A stretch of DNA of 64,000 nt from Actinoplanes palleronii (GCF_016862315.1 NZ_BOMS01000004.1:1-64000); one strand, 5' to 3'. Positions 17,734 through 28,034 are shown, numbered from the stretch's first letter. The notes: generated by a model from the letters alone, not told the origin. Made by a program: numbers and translations.

Positions 17734-17750
<17 letters not shown>
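17160..17750 (+). CDS. TetR-family transcriptional regulator
   Basis: A 196-residue regulator. The helix-turn-helix is in LAGTTLERVAEESGLSRSHV (about residues 28-47) with the RHYVGNRDDLL continuation typical of TetR, and an all-helical ligand domain follows. It lies between the amidase operon (divergent) and the peptide importer (convergent, 17-bp overlap of 3' ends). It is the obvious candidate regulator of both. The effector is unknown. Confidence 0.93.
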
Positions 17751-18475
<725 letters not shown>

Positions 18476-18486
<11 letters not shown>

Positions 18487-19429
18487 TCGGCGTCTCCCTG
18501 GGAAGAAGGTGGCAGGCGGCCAGTCCGGAGTCGATCGGCAGCAGCGCCGGGCGGACGTCCCGGCACAGCCCGGCCGCCTGAGGGCACCGGTCGGCGAAGA
18601 CACACCCGGCCGGCGCGTCGAACGCCGACTGCGGTGACCCCGGCACGGTCGCCAGCCGCTCCCCCGGCGCCACCGTCCCGGGCCGCGAGCGCAGCAGCGC
18701 CTGCGTGTACGGGTGCCGGGCGTCCTCGTGCAGCCGGTCGGCGGGCAGGATCTCGACGATCTCCCCGGCGTACATCACCGCGATCCGGTCGCACACCGCG
18801 GCGGCCAGTTCCAGGTCGTGCGAGATGAACAGCAGCGCGCTGCCGTGCTCGCGGCGCCGCTCGTTGAGGATCGCCACCACCTCCTCCTGGGTGGTGACGT
18901 CCAGCGCCGTGGTCGGCTCGTCGGCCAGGATCAGCTTCGGCGAGGTGGCCAGCGCGGCTGCGATCACCACCCGTTGCAGCAGGCCGCCGGAGAGCTCGTG
19001 CGGGCGCTGGCGCAGCCGCCGTGCGACGTGGTCGACACCGACGTCGGCGAGCAGCCCGGCCGCCCGTGTCCGCGCGTCGGACCGACTGACACCCTGGTCA
19101 CGCAGCACCTCGGTGAGGAAGTCGCCGATCGTCCGGACCGGGTTGACGGTGGCCCGCGGGTCCTGGAAGACCATCGCCACGTCCTGCGAGCGCATCCGGC
19201 GCAGCCCGGCGCCGTCCAGCGTGTGCACGTCGGTGTCGCCGAACCGGACCGTGCCGGTGGCCCGGGCGCCCGGCGGCAGCAGCCGCAGCACCGACTTGAC
19301 CGTCATCGACTTGCCCGAACCGGACTCGCCGACCAGGCCGACGGCCTCCCCGGCCGCCACCGACAGGGTGACGTCCCGCAGGATCGGCCGGCCGTTGATC
19401 TCCACCCGGAGGTGGTCGAACTCCAGCAT
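18476..19429 (-). CDS. Peptide ABC transporter ATP-binding subunit (DppD/OppD-like)
   Basis: A 317-residue ATPase. Walker A is GESGSGKSMTVKS, the Q-loop is MVFQDPRATVNP, the signature is LSGGLLQRV, Walker B is LILADEPTTALD and the H-loop is FISHDLE. The C-terminal oligopeptide-transporter tail CVFADRCPQAAGLC carries the cysteines typical of DppD/OppD. ATG 19429 is used because MLEFDHLRVEI is the normal family start and it lies 2 bp after the permease stop; an upstream frame is antisense or permease sequence. Confidence 0.93.
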
Positions 19430-19431
19430 CG

Positions 19432-20271
19432 TCACCGGACACCTCCGCCGAATCGTTCGGCCAGCCGCTCGGCGACCACGGTGAAGGCCACCACGGTGAT
19501 CACCACGGCGACGGCGGCCTCGATGGACTGTTGCGGGAAACCCGCCAGGATGGACGGCTGACCGTTCGCGATCATCAGGCCCCAGTCCGAGGCCGGTGGT
19601 TGCAGGCCGAGGCCGAGGAAGGAGATCGAGGCCAGGTCGATCATGGCGTACCCGAAACCGATCGCGGCCTGGACCACCAGCAGCGGCGCCAGGTTCGGCA
19701 GCAGATGCCGCAGGCAGATGTGCCATCCGGAGAAGCCCTGCACCCGCAGCGCCTCGATGTACGGCAGGTTCCGCTCACGCAAGGCCGCGGCCCGCATCAC
19801 CCGGGCGATCATCGGCACGAAGGCCAGTGACAGCGCGACCACCGGCGCGGTGAACCCGGCCCCGAAGATCGCCGCCACGGTGATCGCCAGGACCAGCCCG
19901 GGGAACGCGAACAGGATGTCGAGCAGCCGGGAGACCGCCGCGTCGAACCAGCCGCCGAACCAGGCCGCGGTCACCGCGAGCGCGGTGCCGGCGGTGCCGG
20001 CCGCGAGGACCACGATCAGCGGGCCGGCCAGGCTGGTGCGGGCGCCGGCCATCAGCCGGGACAGCAGGTCACGGCCCAGGTCGTCGGTGCCGAGCGGATG
20101 GTCGCCGGTGAACGGGGCGTAGGCGTTCAGCGGGTCGACGGCGGTCGGGTCGTGCGGCGTGATCCACGGCGCGAGGAGCGCGAGCAGCACCACGAGCACG
20201 CAGACGACGGCGGCCGCCATGGGGACAAATCGGATTTTTACTAAACGTCGAGGGAGAGCCAGGGTGCTCAC
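19432..20271 (-). CDS. Peptide ABC transporter permease (DppC-like)
   Basis: A 279-residue inner-membrane permease. An N-terminal transmembrane helix is followed by HDPTAVDPLNAYAPF and HPLGTDDLGRDLLSRLM, the DppC hallmark. The binding-protein-dependent transport loop EALRVQGFSGWHICLRHLLPN (EAA loop) contacts the ATPases. It starts with GTG 20271, 22 bp after the upstream permease. Confidence 0.93.
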   Translation of the reverse strand: MSTLALPRRLVKIRFVPMAAAVVCVLVVLLALLAPWITPHDPTAVDPLNAYAPFTGDHPLGTDDLGRDLLSRLMAGARTSLAGPLIVVLAAGTAGTALAVTAAWFGGWFDAAVSRLLDILFAFPGLVLAITVAAIFGAGFTAPVVALSLAFVPMIARVMRAAALRERNLPYIEALRVQGFSGWHICLRHLLPNLAPLLVVQAAIGFGYAMIDLASISFLGLGLQPPASDWGLMIANGQPSILAGFPQQSIEAAVAVVITVVAFTVVAERLAERFGGGVR

Positions 20272-20293
20272 GAGTCACTTCCCCGTCGGCGGA

Positions 20294-21238
20294 TCATGCG
20301 GTCCGCTCCGTCAGCAGCCGCGGGTCGAGGACCGCGTTGAGCACGTCGACCAGCATGTTGACCACCAGGAACGCGGCCACCAGCAGCAGCGACAGCACCT
20401 GCACCACCACCAGGTCCTGCCGGGCCGCGCTCTGCACCAGCAGCGAGCCGAGCCCGCTCACCCCGAACGCCTGCTCGGCCACCGCGGTGCCGGCGAACAG
20501 CCCGGCCACGGTCACCCCGGAGACCGCCAGGATCGGCGGCGCGGCGTTGCGCAGCACGTGCCGGCGCAGCACCGCCAGGCGCGGCAGGCCCCGGGCCCGG
20601 GCCGCGGCCACGTGGTCGGCGGCGAGTTCGGCGCGGACCTCGGTGCGGGTGATCCGGCTGACGTAGGCGAGGTAGCCGCCGCTGAGCGCGAGCGCCGGCA
20701 GCGTCAAGTGGTGGATCCGGTCCCCGAACCCCTCGCCGGAGCCGAAGACCGGGAACCAGGACAGCTTGGTCGCGAAGATCCAGATCAGCAGGATCGCGGC
20801 CACGAACGCCGGCGCCGCCATCAGGATCGTGGTGACCACCGTGAGCGCGCCGTCGACGACCTTGCCGGCCGCTCCGGCGAGCACACCGGAGACCACCCCG
20901 ATCACCAGGATCACCACCGACGCGTACGCCACCAGCAGCGCGGTGGTGCCGATCCGCGACGAGATCAGCGTGGTGACCGGCTCCTTGAGCACCATCGACG
21001 TGCCCGGGTCACCGGTGAGCAGGCCACCGAGCCAGTGCCCGTACTGCACCCAGAACGGGTCGTCCAGGTGGTACTGCGCGCGGATCGCGGCCATCGTCGC
21101 CGGTGTGACCTCGTGCCCGCCGGCCAGGATGCTCGCCGGGTCCCCCGGTGCCAGGTAGAGCGCCCCGAAGATGACCACACTGGCGACCGCCACGGTGGCC
21201 AGCATCCCGCCGAGCTTCCGGGCCACGAACCAGATCAT
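20294..21238 (-). CDS. Peptide ABC transporter permease (DppB-like)
   Basis: A 314-residue permease with about six transmembrane helices. The N-terminus MIWFVARKLGGMLATVAVASV and the region GDPASILAGG...QYHLDDPFWVQYGHWL are typical of DppB. The EAA loop is AARARGLPRLAVLRRHVLRN. Its start overlaps the binding-protein stop by 4 bp. Confidence 0.93.
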   Translation of the reverse strand: MIWFVARKLGGMLATVAVASVVIFGALYLAPGDPASILAGGHEVTPATMAAIRAQYHLDDPFWVQYGHWLGGLLTGDPGTSMVLKEPVTTLISSRIGTTALLVAYASVVILVIGVVSGVLAGAAGKVVDGALTVVTTILMAAPAFVAAILLIWIFATKLSWFPVFGSGEGFGDRIHHLTLPALALSGGYLAYVSRITRTEVRAELAADHVAAARARGLPRLAVLRRHVLRNAAPPILAVSGVTVAGLFAGTAVAEQAFGVSGLGSLLVQSAARQDLVVVQVLSLLLVAAFLVVNMLVDVLNAVLDPRLLTERTA

Positions 21239-22872
21239 GCGGTGCCCACCTGAGCGGCCCAGGCCGAACTGATGTAGGAGAACGACGCCGGCGCCCCGGT
21301 GACCCGCTTGTTCAGGAACAGCCGGTTGTACGACTCGGCCAGGGTGATCTGCAGCTTGGCCGGCCCGAAGATCGCCTGCGCGGCCACGAACGCCTGCGCC
21401 GACGCGGCCGGGTCGGTCGCCGACACCGCGGTCACGATGTTCTTGGTGACCGCGGTGTCCTCGTAGTTCGTCCAGTTGAACAGCGCGCCCTTGAGCACGA
21501 AGCCCGGCGCGTAGTACAGCGCGCCCGGCACCTCGAGATACCCGGTGGTGGCGATGAAGTCGATGCCCTTGCGCAGCGCCGGGTCATAGAACAGCCCGGC
21601 GAACTCGGCCGCCTGCAACTGCTTGATCGTCATCTTCAGCCCGATCTGCTGGGCGGCGGCCTGCGCGATCGTGGCGGTCTGCAGCAGCGACTGGTCACCG
21701 GCCGGCAGCGCGATCACCAGGTCGGTGCGGCTCGGCGAGGCGTCGGCGACCAACTGCTTGGCCTTCGCCAGGTCGGCCTTCGAGGTGTCCGGCAGGGCCG
21801 CGTACCCGGCGTCGTAGACGCTCTTGGCCGGACTGCCGTTCCAGGCCATCGGCGGGGTGAACGTCTTGAGCGGCTCACCGGCGCCCTTGAGCACGCTCGT
21901 CACGAAGCTGGTCTTGTCGATCGCCAGGTCGAGCGCCTGGCGGATCCTCGGGTCGGCGGCCGGGCCGTCGGTGGCGACCGCGCCGAGGCTGAACGTCTCG
22001 GTGCTCGGCCCGAAGTACAGCTTGCCCACGCTGGCCTTCTGCAGGGCGGCGATGCTGCCGGCCGGCGCGCCGTAGACGCCGTCCACCTCGCCGGAGAGCA
22101 ACGCGCTGGTCAGCGTGCTGCTGTCGGTCAGGAACACGAACTGGAAGCTGGCCGCCTTCGCCTTGCGCGCGGTGTCCCAGTAGGTCTCGTTCCGCTTCAG
22201 GGTGATCTTCTGGCCGCTCTGCCAGGAGTCCAGCCGGAACGGCCCGGTGCACATCAGCCCGCCGCTCGCGGTGCCGAACCCGGCCGCCGCCGTGGTCGCG
22301 TACTTCTCCTCGATGATCGCGCCCGGCACACCGGCCAGGTCCGGCACGAACTGCATGTCCGGCGCGGTGAACGTGACCGTGACCTCGAGCGGGCCGGTCC
22401 TGGCGATCGTCTTGACGTTCGCGAACACGTGCGCGCTGTAGGACGCCAGCTTCGGGTCCATGTTCCGCTTCAGGCTGTAGACCACGTCGTCGGCGGTCAG
22501 CGCCGCGCCGTCCCAGAACGTCACGCCGGCTCGCAGGGTGATCACCACGGTGGTGGCGTCCTTCTGGGTGACCGCGCTGGCCAGGCCGGGTGACGTCGAG
22601 TAGTCGGTGTTCAGCCGGAGCAGGCTCTCGCAGAGGTTGGTGCCGACCGTGTTCGCCGAGTAGTCCCCGGTCCGGGCCGGGTCGAGCGACGCCGGCTCAC
22701 CGGACGGCAGCGCCCAGGTGACGCTGTCGACGTCTCCGGTCGCGGCCGGCGTGGTCTCGGTCAGCTCGATCGTCGCCGCGGCCGCCGGCCCGCCGCCGGA
22801 CCCACCACCGCAGCCGGCCACCGCGACGCTCAGCACGACAGCCGAAGCCGCCAGCGCTATCTTGATGATCAT
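21235..22872 (-). CDS. Peptide ABC transporter substrate-binding lipoprotein (family 5)
   Basis: A 545-residue extracytoplasmic solute-binding protein. The signal peptide ends in the lipobox VAGC (Cys about residue 20), so it is membrane-tethered. SBP family 5 marks include the early LDPARTGDYSANTVGTNLCESLL and VTFWDGAALTADDVVYSLKR. It begins the five-gene importer operon (binding protein, two permeases, two ATPases). Ligand is probably a peptide or nickel/opine-like solute; the amidase and CocE neighbours favour a peptide or amide. Confidence 0.93.
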   Translation of the reverse strand: MIIKIALAASAVVLSVAVAGCGGGSGGGPAAAATIELTETTPAATGDVDSVTWALPSGEPASLDPARTGDYSANTVGTNLCESLLRLNTDYSTSPGLASAVTQKDATTVVITLRAGVTFWDGAALTADDVVYSLKRNMDPKLASYSAHVFANVKTIARTGPLEVTVTFTAPDMQFVPDLAGVPGAIIEEKYATTAAAGFGTASGGLMCTGPFRLDSWQSGQKITLKRNETYWDTARKAKAASFQFVFLTDSSTLTSALLSGEVDGVYGAPAGSIAALQKASVGKLYFGPSTETFSLGAVATDGPAADPRIRQALDLAIDKTSFVTSVLKGAGEPLKTFTPPMAWNGSPAKSVYDAGYAALPDTSKADLAKAKQLVADASPSRTDLVIALPAGDQSLLQTATIAQAAAQQIGLKMTIKQLQAAEFAGLFYDPALRKGIDFIATTGYLEVPGALYYAPGFVLKGALFNWTNYEDTAVTKNIVTAVSATDPAASAQAFVAAQAIFGPAKLQITLAESYNRLFLNKRVTGAPASFSYISSAWAAQVGTA

Positions 22873-23300
22873 CTATGTATCTCCCTGGACTAGGGCACGA
22901 GAACGCACCACCGGAACGCCGCGGGGACCACCCGCCGACCGGTCGCGGGTCCGGCGGCGTGTGGCGACGGTCTCAGAGTCCCGCCCAGGCCTGTAGATTG
23001 TCAATCCTGGAAATCAACTATTAACTACTCGCCCAGCTAACCCCCGTTCACCAGGAGTCTTACCAGCTGGATAGTCCATCTTTTTCGACGAAAAACCTTT
23101 TCCGGTACGGCCGTGGAGCCCCGCCGCGGGCCACGCGCCGCGGTGGTCTCACGCGGCACCGCGCGGCGCCGGGTCCCTGAGCGACTCGCGCTTCCCCCGG
23201 CTGGCAAGATCATGCACCGTGATCATTGATGCCTACTTATCCAGCACGCGTTGCGTGGTGGGGACGCCGTGAGTAATCCGGATCTCGGGGAGGCTCGCCG
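22873..23300. promoter_or_regulatory. Divergent intergenic region with AT-rich promoter DNA
   Basis: This 428-bp stretch separates the importer operon from mraY and I see no gene in it. 22991-23035 is AT-rich and contains GATTGTCAATC (22996-23006), a near palindrome sharing eight bases with the TetR/DUF3237 promoter. 23081-23095 is an exact 15-bp palindrome, TTTTTCGACGAAAAA, unusual in this GC-rich context. GGGGAGG precedes the mraY GTG start. Confidence 0.4.
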
Positions 23301-24404
23301 GTGAGGGCGGTCATCGTCGCGGCGGCCGTCGCGTTCATCATCTCGCTGCTCGGCACGCCGGTGGCGATCCGGGTCTTCACCGCGCTCAAGGCCGGGCAGC
23401 CGATCCGGTCCCTCGGGCTCGCCTCGAGCGACGGCAAGAGGGGCACCCCCGCGATGGGCGGCGTGGTGTTCATCGTGGCGACCCTGTTCGCCTACGTCGC
23501 CGGGCACCTGGCGCTGACCACGCTGCCCGACCGGCAGATCGCGCAGGCGAAGCCGACCATGACGGCGCTCGTCCTGCTCGGGCTGTTCGTCTTCTGCGGC
23601 GCGGTCGGCTTCGTCGACGACCTGCTCAAGGTGCGCCAGAAGAACTCCGACGGCCTGTCCGCGAAGGGCAAGCTGCTCGGTCAGGTGATCATCGGCACCG
23701 GGTTCGGCATCGCCGCGCTCTACGTGGCGAGCACCAACGGCCAGACCGTGGCCAGCGAGCACATCTCGTTCATCCAGGACATCAGCTGGCTGAACGTCGG
23801 CAAGGTCGGCTCGGTGATGATGTTCGTCTTCGTGATCACCGCGATGTCGAACGGCGTGAACCTCACCGACGGCCTCGACGGCCTGGCCACCGGCGCGTCG
23901 ATGCTGGTGCTCGGCGCGTACGCGCTGATCGGCTACTGGCAGTACCGGCACTGGTGCGCCGACGACACGTACGCCCGCGCGAACGACTACTGCTACCAGG
24001 TCCGGGATCCGCTGGAGATCTCCATGATCGCCGCGGCCGCGGCCTGTGCCTGCCTGGGCTTCCTGTGGTGGAACACGTCCCCGGCGCGGATCTTCATGGG
24101 CGACGTCGGCGCGCTCGGCCTCGGCGCCCTGATCGGCGGCCTCGCGGTGGCGACCCGCACCACGCTGCTCTCGATCCTGATCGGCGGGCTGTTCGTCATC
24201 ATCACGGTCACCTGGGTGATCCAGATCGTCTCGTTCAAGACCACCGGCAAACGGGTCTTCCGGATGGTGCCGCTGCACCACCACTTCGAGCTGGCCGGGT
24301 GGAGCGAGGTCAACATCGTGGTCCGGTTCTGGACCATCGCCGGCGTCTGCGTGGCAGCCGGCCTGGGCCTGTTCTACTCGGACTTCCTGACCGCCGTCGG
24401 CTAG
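23301..24404 (+). CDS. mraY: Phospho-N-acetylmuramoyl-pentapeptide-transferase
   Basis: A 367-residue, ten-helix membrane enzyme that makes lipid I by moving phospho-MurNAc-pentapeptide from UDP to undecaprenyl phosphate. Family motifs are intact: [19 protein letters not shown] (the DDxxK region), [23 protein letters not shown] and the cytoplasmic [15 protein letters not shown] 23301 with GGGGAGG nearby is the likely start and gives a normal N-terminus. It is not in a division/cell-wall cluster: no mur or fts genes adjoin it. It is therefore either a relocated essential copy or a second MraY. Confidence 0.93.
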   Translation: MRAVIVAAAVAFIISLLGTPVAIRVFTALKAGQPIRSLGLASSDGKRGTPAMGGVVFIVATLFAYVAGHLALTTLPDRQIAQAKPTMTALVLLGLFVFCGAVGFVDDLLKVRQKNSDGLSAKGKLLGQVIIGTGFGIAALYVASTNGQTVASEHISFIQDISWLNVGKVGSVMMFVFVITAMSNGVNLTDGLDGLATGASMLVLGAYALIGYWQYRHWCADDTYARANDYCYQVRDPLEISMIAAAAACACLGFLWWNTSPARIFMGDVGALGLGALIGGLAVATRTTLLSILIGGLFVIITVTWVIQIVSFKTTGKRVFRMVPLHHHFELAGWSEVNIVVRFWTIAGVCVAAGLGLFYSDFLTAVG

Positions 24405-24435
24405 CACCTCAGCGACGGCCGGCCGCCGCGCGGCG

Positions 24436-24615
24436 TCAGCGCGGGATGATCTGCACGCCGCGGGGCGGGAGGAAGCCGTCGATGCCCAGGCCGACCGGGT
24501 CGCCGGTCCGGTTGATCAGGAACCGGTGACCCGACCGGACCGCCGGCTCCACCCGCCGCCGGAGCTCCGGCGGCAGCTCGCTCGCGGCGCAGCCGGTGCC
24601 GATGCGCGTTGTCAC
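24436..24615 (-). pseudogene. Remnant of a GH42-type beta-galactosidase C-terminus
   Basis: A 59-codon frame from GTG 24615. Its last part reads RRVEPAVRSGHRFLINRTG then DPVGLGIDGFLPPRGVQII. This resembles the end of GH42 beta-galactosidases, where a VEVRRR...YLFLLNH..EPV strand pattern leads to a final LPP.GV strand. The preceding VTTRIGTG resembles the GRVVYVGT strand of the trimerisation domain. The catalytic barrel and the linker between the strands are missing. Judged from remembered family patterns, so moderate confidence. It is flanked by mraY and the GGDEF-EAL gene. Confidence 0.4.
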
Positions 24616-24722
24616 CCGCGGCGATCACGCCACCGGTGCTACGTCACTCCCCGGACTCCTTGGGCCGGCCCGCTTCGCGCCGATAAGTACCCCGTGCAGA
24701 CCCACGAAGCCGAGGACGGCGC

Positions 24723-26984
24723 ATGAGCGGTCGTTCGACGAGTGGGCCCCGCCACCTGTGGTGGATCTACTTGACGGTCACCACCGTGCTCGCGGTCGTC
24801 TACGTCACCGTGCCGTTCAACGGCGGCACCCGATGGATCTACGTGCTGGTCAACAGCACCGCGCCGTTCGCCGTCTGGATCGGTCAGCGCGGGCACTCCC
24901 CGCAGCGCCGGGGCGGGTGGCTGGTGATCGGCGCCGGGCTGCTGTTCTCGGCGGCCGGCGACGTGATCTTCGCGGTGCACACCGCCCGCAACGGCGGCGC
25001 GGCGTTCCCGTCCAGCGCGGACGTGTTCTACCTGTTCGGGCACCTGACCATCGCGGCCGGCACGGCGATGCTCGCCGCCCGGGCCGGGCGGACCGCGTTC
25101 GTCGACTCGGCGGTGATCCTCACCCCGCTGGCCAGCATCGCCTGGATCCTGGTCGTCGAGCCGACGATGACCGTCGGCGGCAGCACCCTCGCCCAGTTCT
25201 TCGCGGTCTCCGCGCCGGTGAACACGCTGATCGTGGTGTACTGCGCGCTGGCCCTGGCGCTCGGCGTGGAGCTGCGCACGCCCGGGGTGCGCTGGCTGCT
25301 GTCCGGGCTGGTGCTCTGGTTCGTCTCCGACGCGCTCTACACGCATCAGGGGCTGACCGGCACGTACACCGAGGGCGGCCTGATCGACCTCGGCTGGATG
25401 GCGATGCCGATCCTGATCGGCACGGCCGGCCTGCACCCGTCGATGGTGGCCACCACCCCGCGGCGCTCCGCGGTGAGCACGCTGACCCTGCCGCGGGCGC
25501 TGACCCTGTTCGGCGCCGCGCTGATCCTGCCCACCCTGAACCTGTGCTGGGAGCCGGGGCACTCCGAGGTGCCGATGGTGCTCGGCTCGGCGCTGTCCAT
25601 CGCGCTCGTCGCGATCCGGCTGATCGGGCCGATCCACGAGCTGTCCTGGCGGGCCGGGCACGACCCGCTGACCGGGCTGGTCAACCGCAGCCTGCTGATG
25701 GACCGGGTGACGCTGGCCCTGAGCGCGCTGCCGGACGGCGGGTCGGCCCGCGTCGGCCTGCTCTTCTGCGACCTGGACCACTTCAAGAACGTCAACGACA
25801 GCCTCGGCCACGACGCCGGCGACCAGCTGCTCATGGAGATCAGCACCCGGCTGCGGGCCGCGGTGCGGGACGCCGACGTGGTGTGCCGGCTGGGTGGCGA
25901 CGAGTTCGTCATCCTGATGCCGGACACCACCGAGGAGCAGGCCGTGGAGATCGCGGAACGGGTGGCCGAGCGGCTCGGCGTACCCATGAGGCTCTCCGAC
26001 GGCACCGAGTTCTTCGCCTCGTTGTCGATCGGGCTGCGCACCACCGGCGATCCGGACGCCGACCCGGACGCCCTGGTGCAGGACGCCGACACCGCGATGT
26101 ACCAGGCCAAGGCGGCCGGCCGGGGCCGGGTGGTGCGGTTCGACGCGGAGATCCGCACGGAGGCCGCGCTGCGGCTGCGGCTGGACGCCGACCTGCGCCG
26201 GGCGCTCACCCACCCGGGCGAGCTGTTCTGTGTCTACCAGCCGGTGTTCCGGGTCGACGACGGCCGGCTGAGCTCGGTGGAGGCGCTGGTCCGGTGGCAG
26301 CACCCGGTGGACGGGATCCTGCCGCCGGCCGAGTTCGTGCCGATCGCCGAGGCGGCCGGCACCATCGCGCAGCTGTTCACGCTGGTGCTCGAGCAGACCC
26401 TGGCCGAGCAGCGCCGCTGGTTCCACCAGACCGGGCGGTGGATCCCGGTCGCGGTCAACCTGTCGCCGCACCAGCTCGACGGATCCACCGCCGAGCTGGT
26501 GCTCTCCATGATCGAACGGATCGGCACCCCGGCGGACCAGCTCACCCTGGAGCTGACCGAGACCGGGCTCGCCGATCCGGCGACGGTGGACGGCGCGCTC
26601 GGCCCGCTGCGGCGCGCCGGGGTCAAGATCGCTGTCGACGATTTCGGTACGGGGTACTCGTCGATGGCCCGGGTCGCCGACCACGGCTGGGACATCGTCA
26701 AGATCGACCGCGCGTTCGTCGCCGGCATCCACCGTGACCAGGCGCGGTGCGCGCTCGCCGACGCGATGGTCAAGATGGCGCACGCCCTCGGCATGGTGAC
26801 CGTCGCCGAGGGCGTCGACAACGCCGCCGACCTGCAGGTGCTCGCCCGGCTCGGCTGCGAGTACGCCCAGGGCTACCTGCTGGCCCGCCCGCTCGACGCG
26901 GCCGGCATCCTGGAGCTGGCCGGCCTGGAGACCCGCACGTCGGTGGAGTTACGCCCCGGCGGCGTCCAGGCGAGCCAGCTGTGA
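24723..26984 (+). CDS. Membrane GGDEF-EAL cyclic-di-GMP protein
   Basis: A 753-residue protein that probably both makes and breaks cyclic di-GMP. The first roughly 300 residues have about nine or ten hydrophobic helices, a membrane sensor with no named domain. The GGDEF domain is intact (RLGGDEFVIL, near residue 391) with an inhibitory RxxD site (RDAD) five residues before it. The EAL domain is also intact: VEALVRW (near 520), NLSPHQL, ELTETG, DDFGTGYSS, KIDRAFV and VAEGVDN. Both active sites look complete, so net activity cannot be predicted. Its 3' end overlaps the convergent aldo/keto reductase gene by 36 bp. A link to the exopolysaccharide genes 9 kb away is possible but unproven. Confidence 0.93.
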   Translation: MSGRSTSGPRHLWWIYLTVTTVLAVVYVTVPFNGGTRWIYVLVNSTAPFAVWIGQRGHSPQRRGGWLVIGAGLLFSAAGDVIFAVHTARNGGAAFPSSADVFYLFGHLTIAAGTAMLAARAGRTAFVDSAVILTPLASIAWILVVEPTMTVGGSTLAQFFAVSAPVNTLIVVYCALALALGVELRTPGVRWLLSGLVLWFVSDALYTHQGLTGTYTEGGLIDLGWMAMPILIGTAGLHPSMVATTPRRSAVSTLTLPRALTLFGAALILPTLNLCWEPGHSEVPMVLGSALSIALVAIRLIGPIHELSWRAGHDPLTGLVNRSLLMDRVTLALSALPDGGSARVGLLFCDLDHFKNVNDSLGHDAGDQLLMEISTRLRAAVRDADVVCRLGGDEFVILMPDTTEEQAVEIAERVAERLGVPMRLSDGTEFFASLSIGLRTTGDPDADPDALVQDADTAMYQAKAAGRGRVVRFDAEIRTEAALRLRLDADLRRALTHPGELFCVYQPVFRVDDGRLSSVEALVRWQHPVDGILPPAEFVPIAEAAGTIAQLFTLVLEQTLAEQRRWFHQTGRWIPVAVNLSPHQLDGSTAELVLSMIERIGTPADQLTLELTETGLADPATVDGALGPLRRAGVKIAVDDFGTGYSSMARVADHGWDIVKIDRAFVAGIHRDQARCALADAMVKMAHALGMVTVAEGVDNAADLQVLARLGCEYAQGYLLARPLDAAGILELAGLETRTSVELRPGGVQASQL

Positions 26985-27959
26985 GGCGTCCAGCTTGACG
27001 TCCACGGCCGGGATCAGGTCCTCGAACTGCTCCACGGTCCGCGGGCCGATCAGCGGGATCACCGACGGGTCGCCCTGGTGCAGCAGCCAGGCCAGGACCG
27101 TACGGTTCGGCGTGGTCCCGAGCTCGGCGGCCACCTCGGCCAGCACCGCCAGCCGGGCGTCCACGTCCGGCCCCTCGTAGTTGTCCATCATCCAGTGGCC
27201 GGAGCGTTTGGCCGGGTCGTCGTAGATGCCCTTGAGGATCGGCGAGTACGCGACCAGTTGCAGGTCCGGGTGCGTGGCCAGATAGTCCTGCTGCTCGGCG
27301 CCGACGATCGAGGCGGACGTGTTGCCGGCCTTCGGACGCAGGTACGAGTGCTGCTGCTGCAGAGCCACCGGCGCCACCCAGCCGTGCCGCTCGCACAGCT
27401 GCCGGATCCGCTCCAGCCGCCAGGTGCGCACGTTCGACCAGCCGAGGTAGCGCACCTTGCCCGCGGTGACCAGCCCGGACAGCGCCTCCAGGGTCTCCTC
27501 GAGCGGGGTGCCCAGGTCGTCCACGTGCACGTAGTACAGGTCGACGTGGTCGGTGCCGAGCCGCCGCAGGCTGCCGTCCAGGGCGTGCCGCAGGGTGTCC
27601 GCGCCGGCGCCCTCGAAGGTCTTCCGGGCGAGCTCCCAGTCCGGGTTCCCGTCGGCGTCCCACAGGTCCGGCGAGTAGGCCGGCACCGCGCTGCCCTTGG
27701 TGGCCAGGAAGACCTGGTCACGGTGGTTGCCGGCGCGCAACCAGCGACCCAGCAGTTCCTCGCTCTCCCCGCCCCGGCTGCCGACGCGCCGCCACCACTC
27801 GTAACAGTCCGCGGTGTCCAGGAAGGCGCCACCGGCCTCGCGGTAGCGGTCCAGGATCCGGATCGAGTCGGCCTCACTGGTGACGCCGCCCATCTGCATG
27901 GCGCCGAGGGCGAGCTTGCTGACCTGAGTTCCGGTTCGTCCCAGTTCGATCATTTCCAT
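26949..27959 (-). CDS. Aldo/keto reductase
   Basis: A 336-residue NADPH-dependent reductase. The tetrad is visible: Asp and Tyr in FLDTADCYEWW (about residues 42-52), Lys in VFLATKGS and His in DLYYVHVDD. The cofactor loop near the C-terminus is VIPLIGPRTVEQFEDL. ATG 27959 is chosen because a MerR-type promoter would start transcription within a base or two of it, giving a leaderless message. ATG 27953 is a less likely alternative. It is convergent with the GGDEF-EAL gene. Substrate is unknown; MerR-type control suggests an electrophile or oxidant response. Confidence 0.9.
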   Translation of the reverse strand: MEMIELGRTGTQVSKLALGAMQMGGVTSEADSIRILDRYREAGGAFLDTADCYEWWRRVGSRGGESEELLGRWLRAGNHRDQVFLATKGSAVPAYSPDLWDADGNPDWELARKTFEGAGADTLRHALDGSLRRLGTDHVDLYYVHVDDLGTPLEETLEALSGLVTAGKVRYLGWSNVRTWRLERIRQLCERHGWVAPVALQQQHSYLRPKAGNTSASIVGAEQQDYLATHPDLQLVAYSPILKGIYDDPAKRSGHWMMDNYEGPDVDARLAVLAEVAAELGTTPNRTVLAWLLHQGDPSVIPLIGPRTVEQFEDLIPAVDVKLDASQLARLDAAGA

Positions 27960-27966
27960 ACGGACG

Positions 27967-27997
27967 ACGCTAGGACCTGGAGCGCGCTCCAGGTCAA
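27967..27997 (-). promoter_or_regulatory. MerR-type promoter: 22-bp palindrome in a 19-bp spacer
   Basis: On the minus strand, -35 TTGACC (27997-27992) and -10 TAGCGT (27972-27967) are separated by exactly 19 bp. The spacer lies within a perfect 22-bp palindrome, half site GACCTGGAGCG (27974-27995). The over-long spacer with internal dyad is the signature of MerR-family activation. The -10 ends 7 bp before ATG 27959. Confidence 0.75.
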
Positions 27998-28034
27998 CCT
28001 CGCGCGCTCCCCCGGGTGACCGGGCCCACATTCC

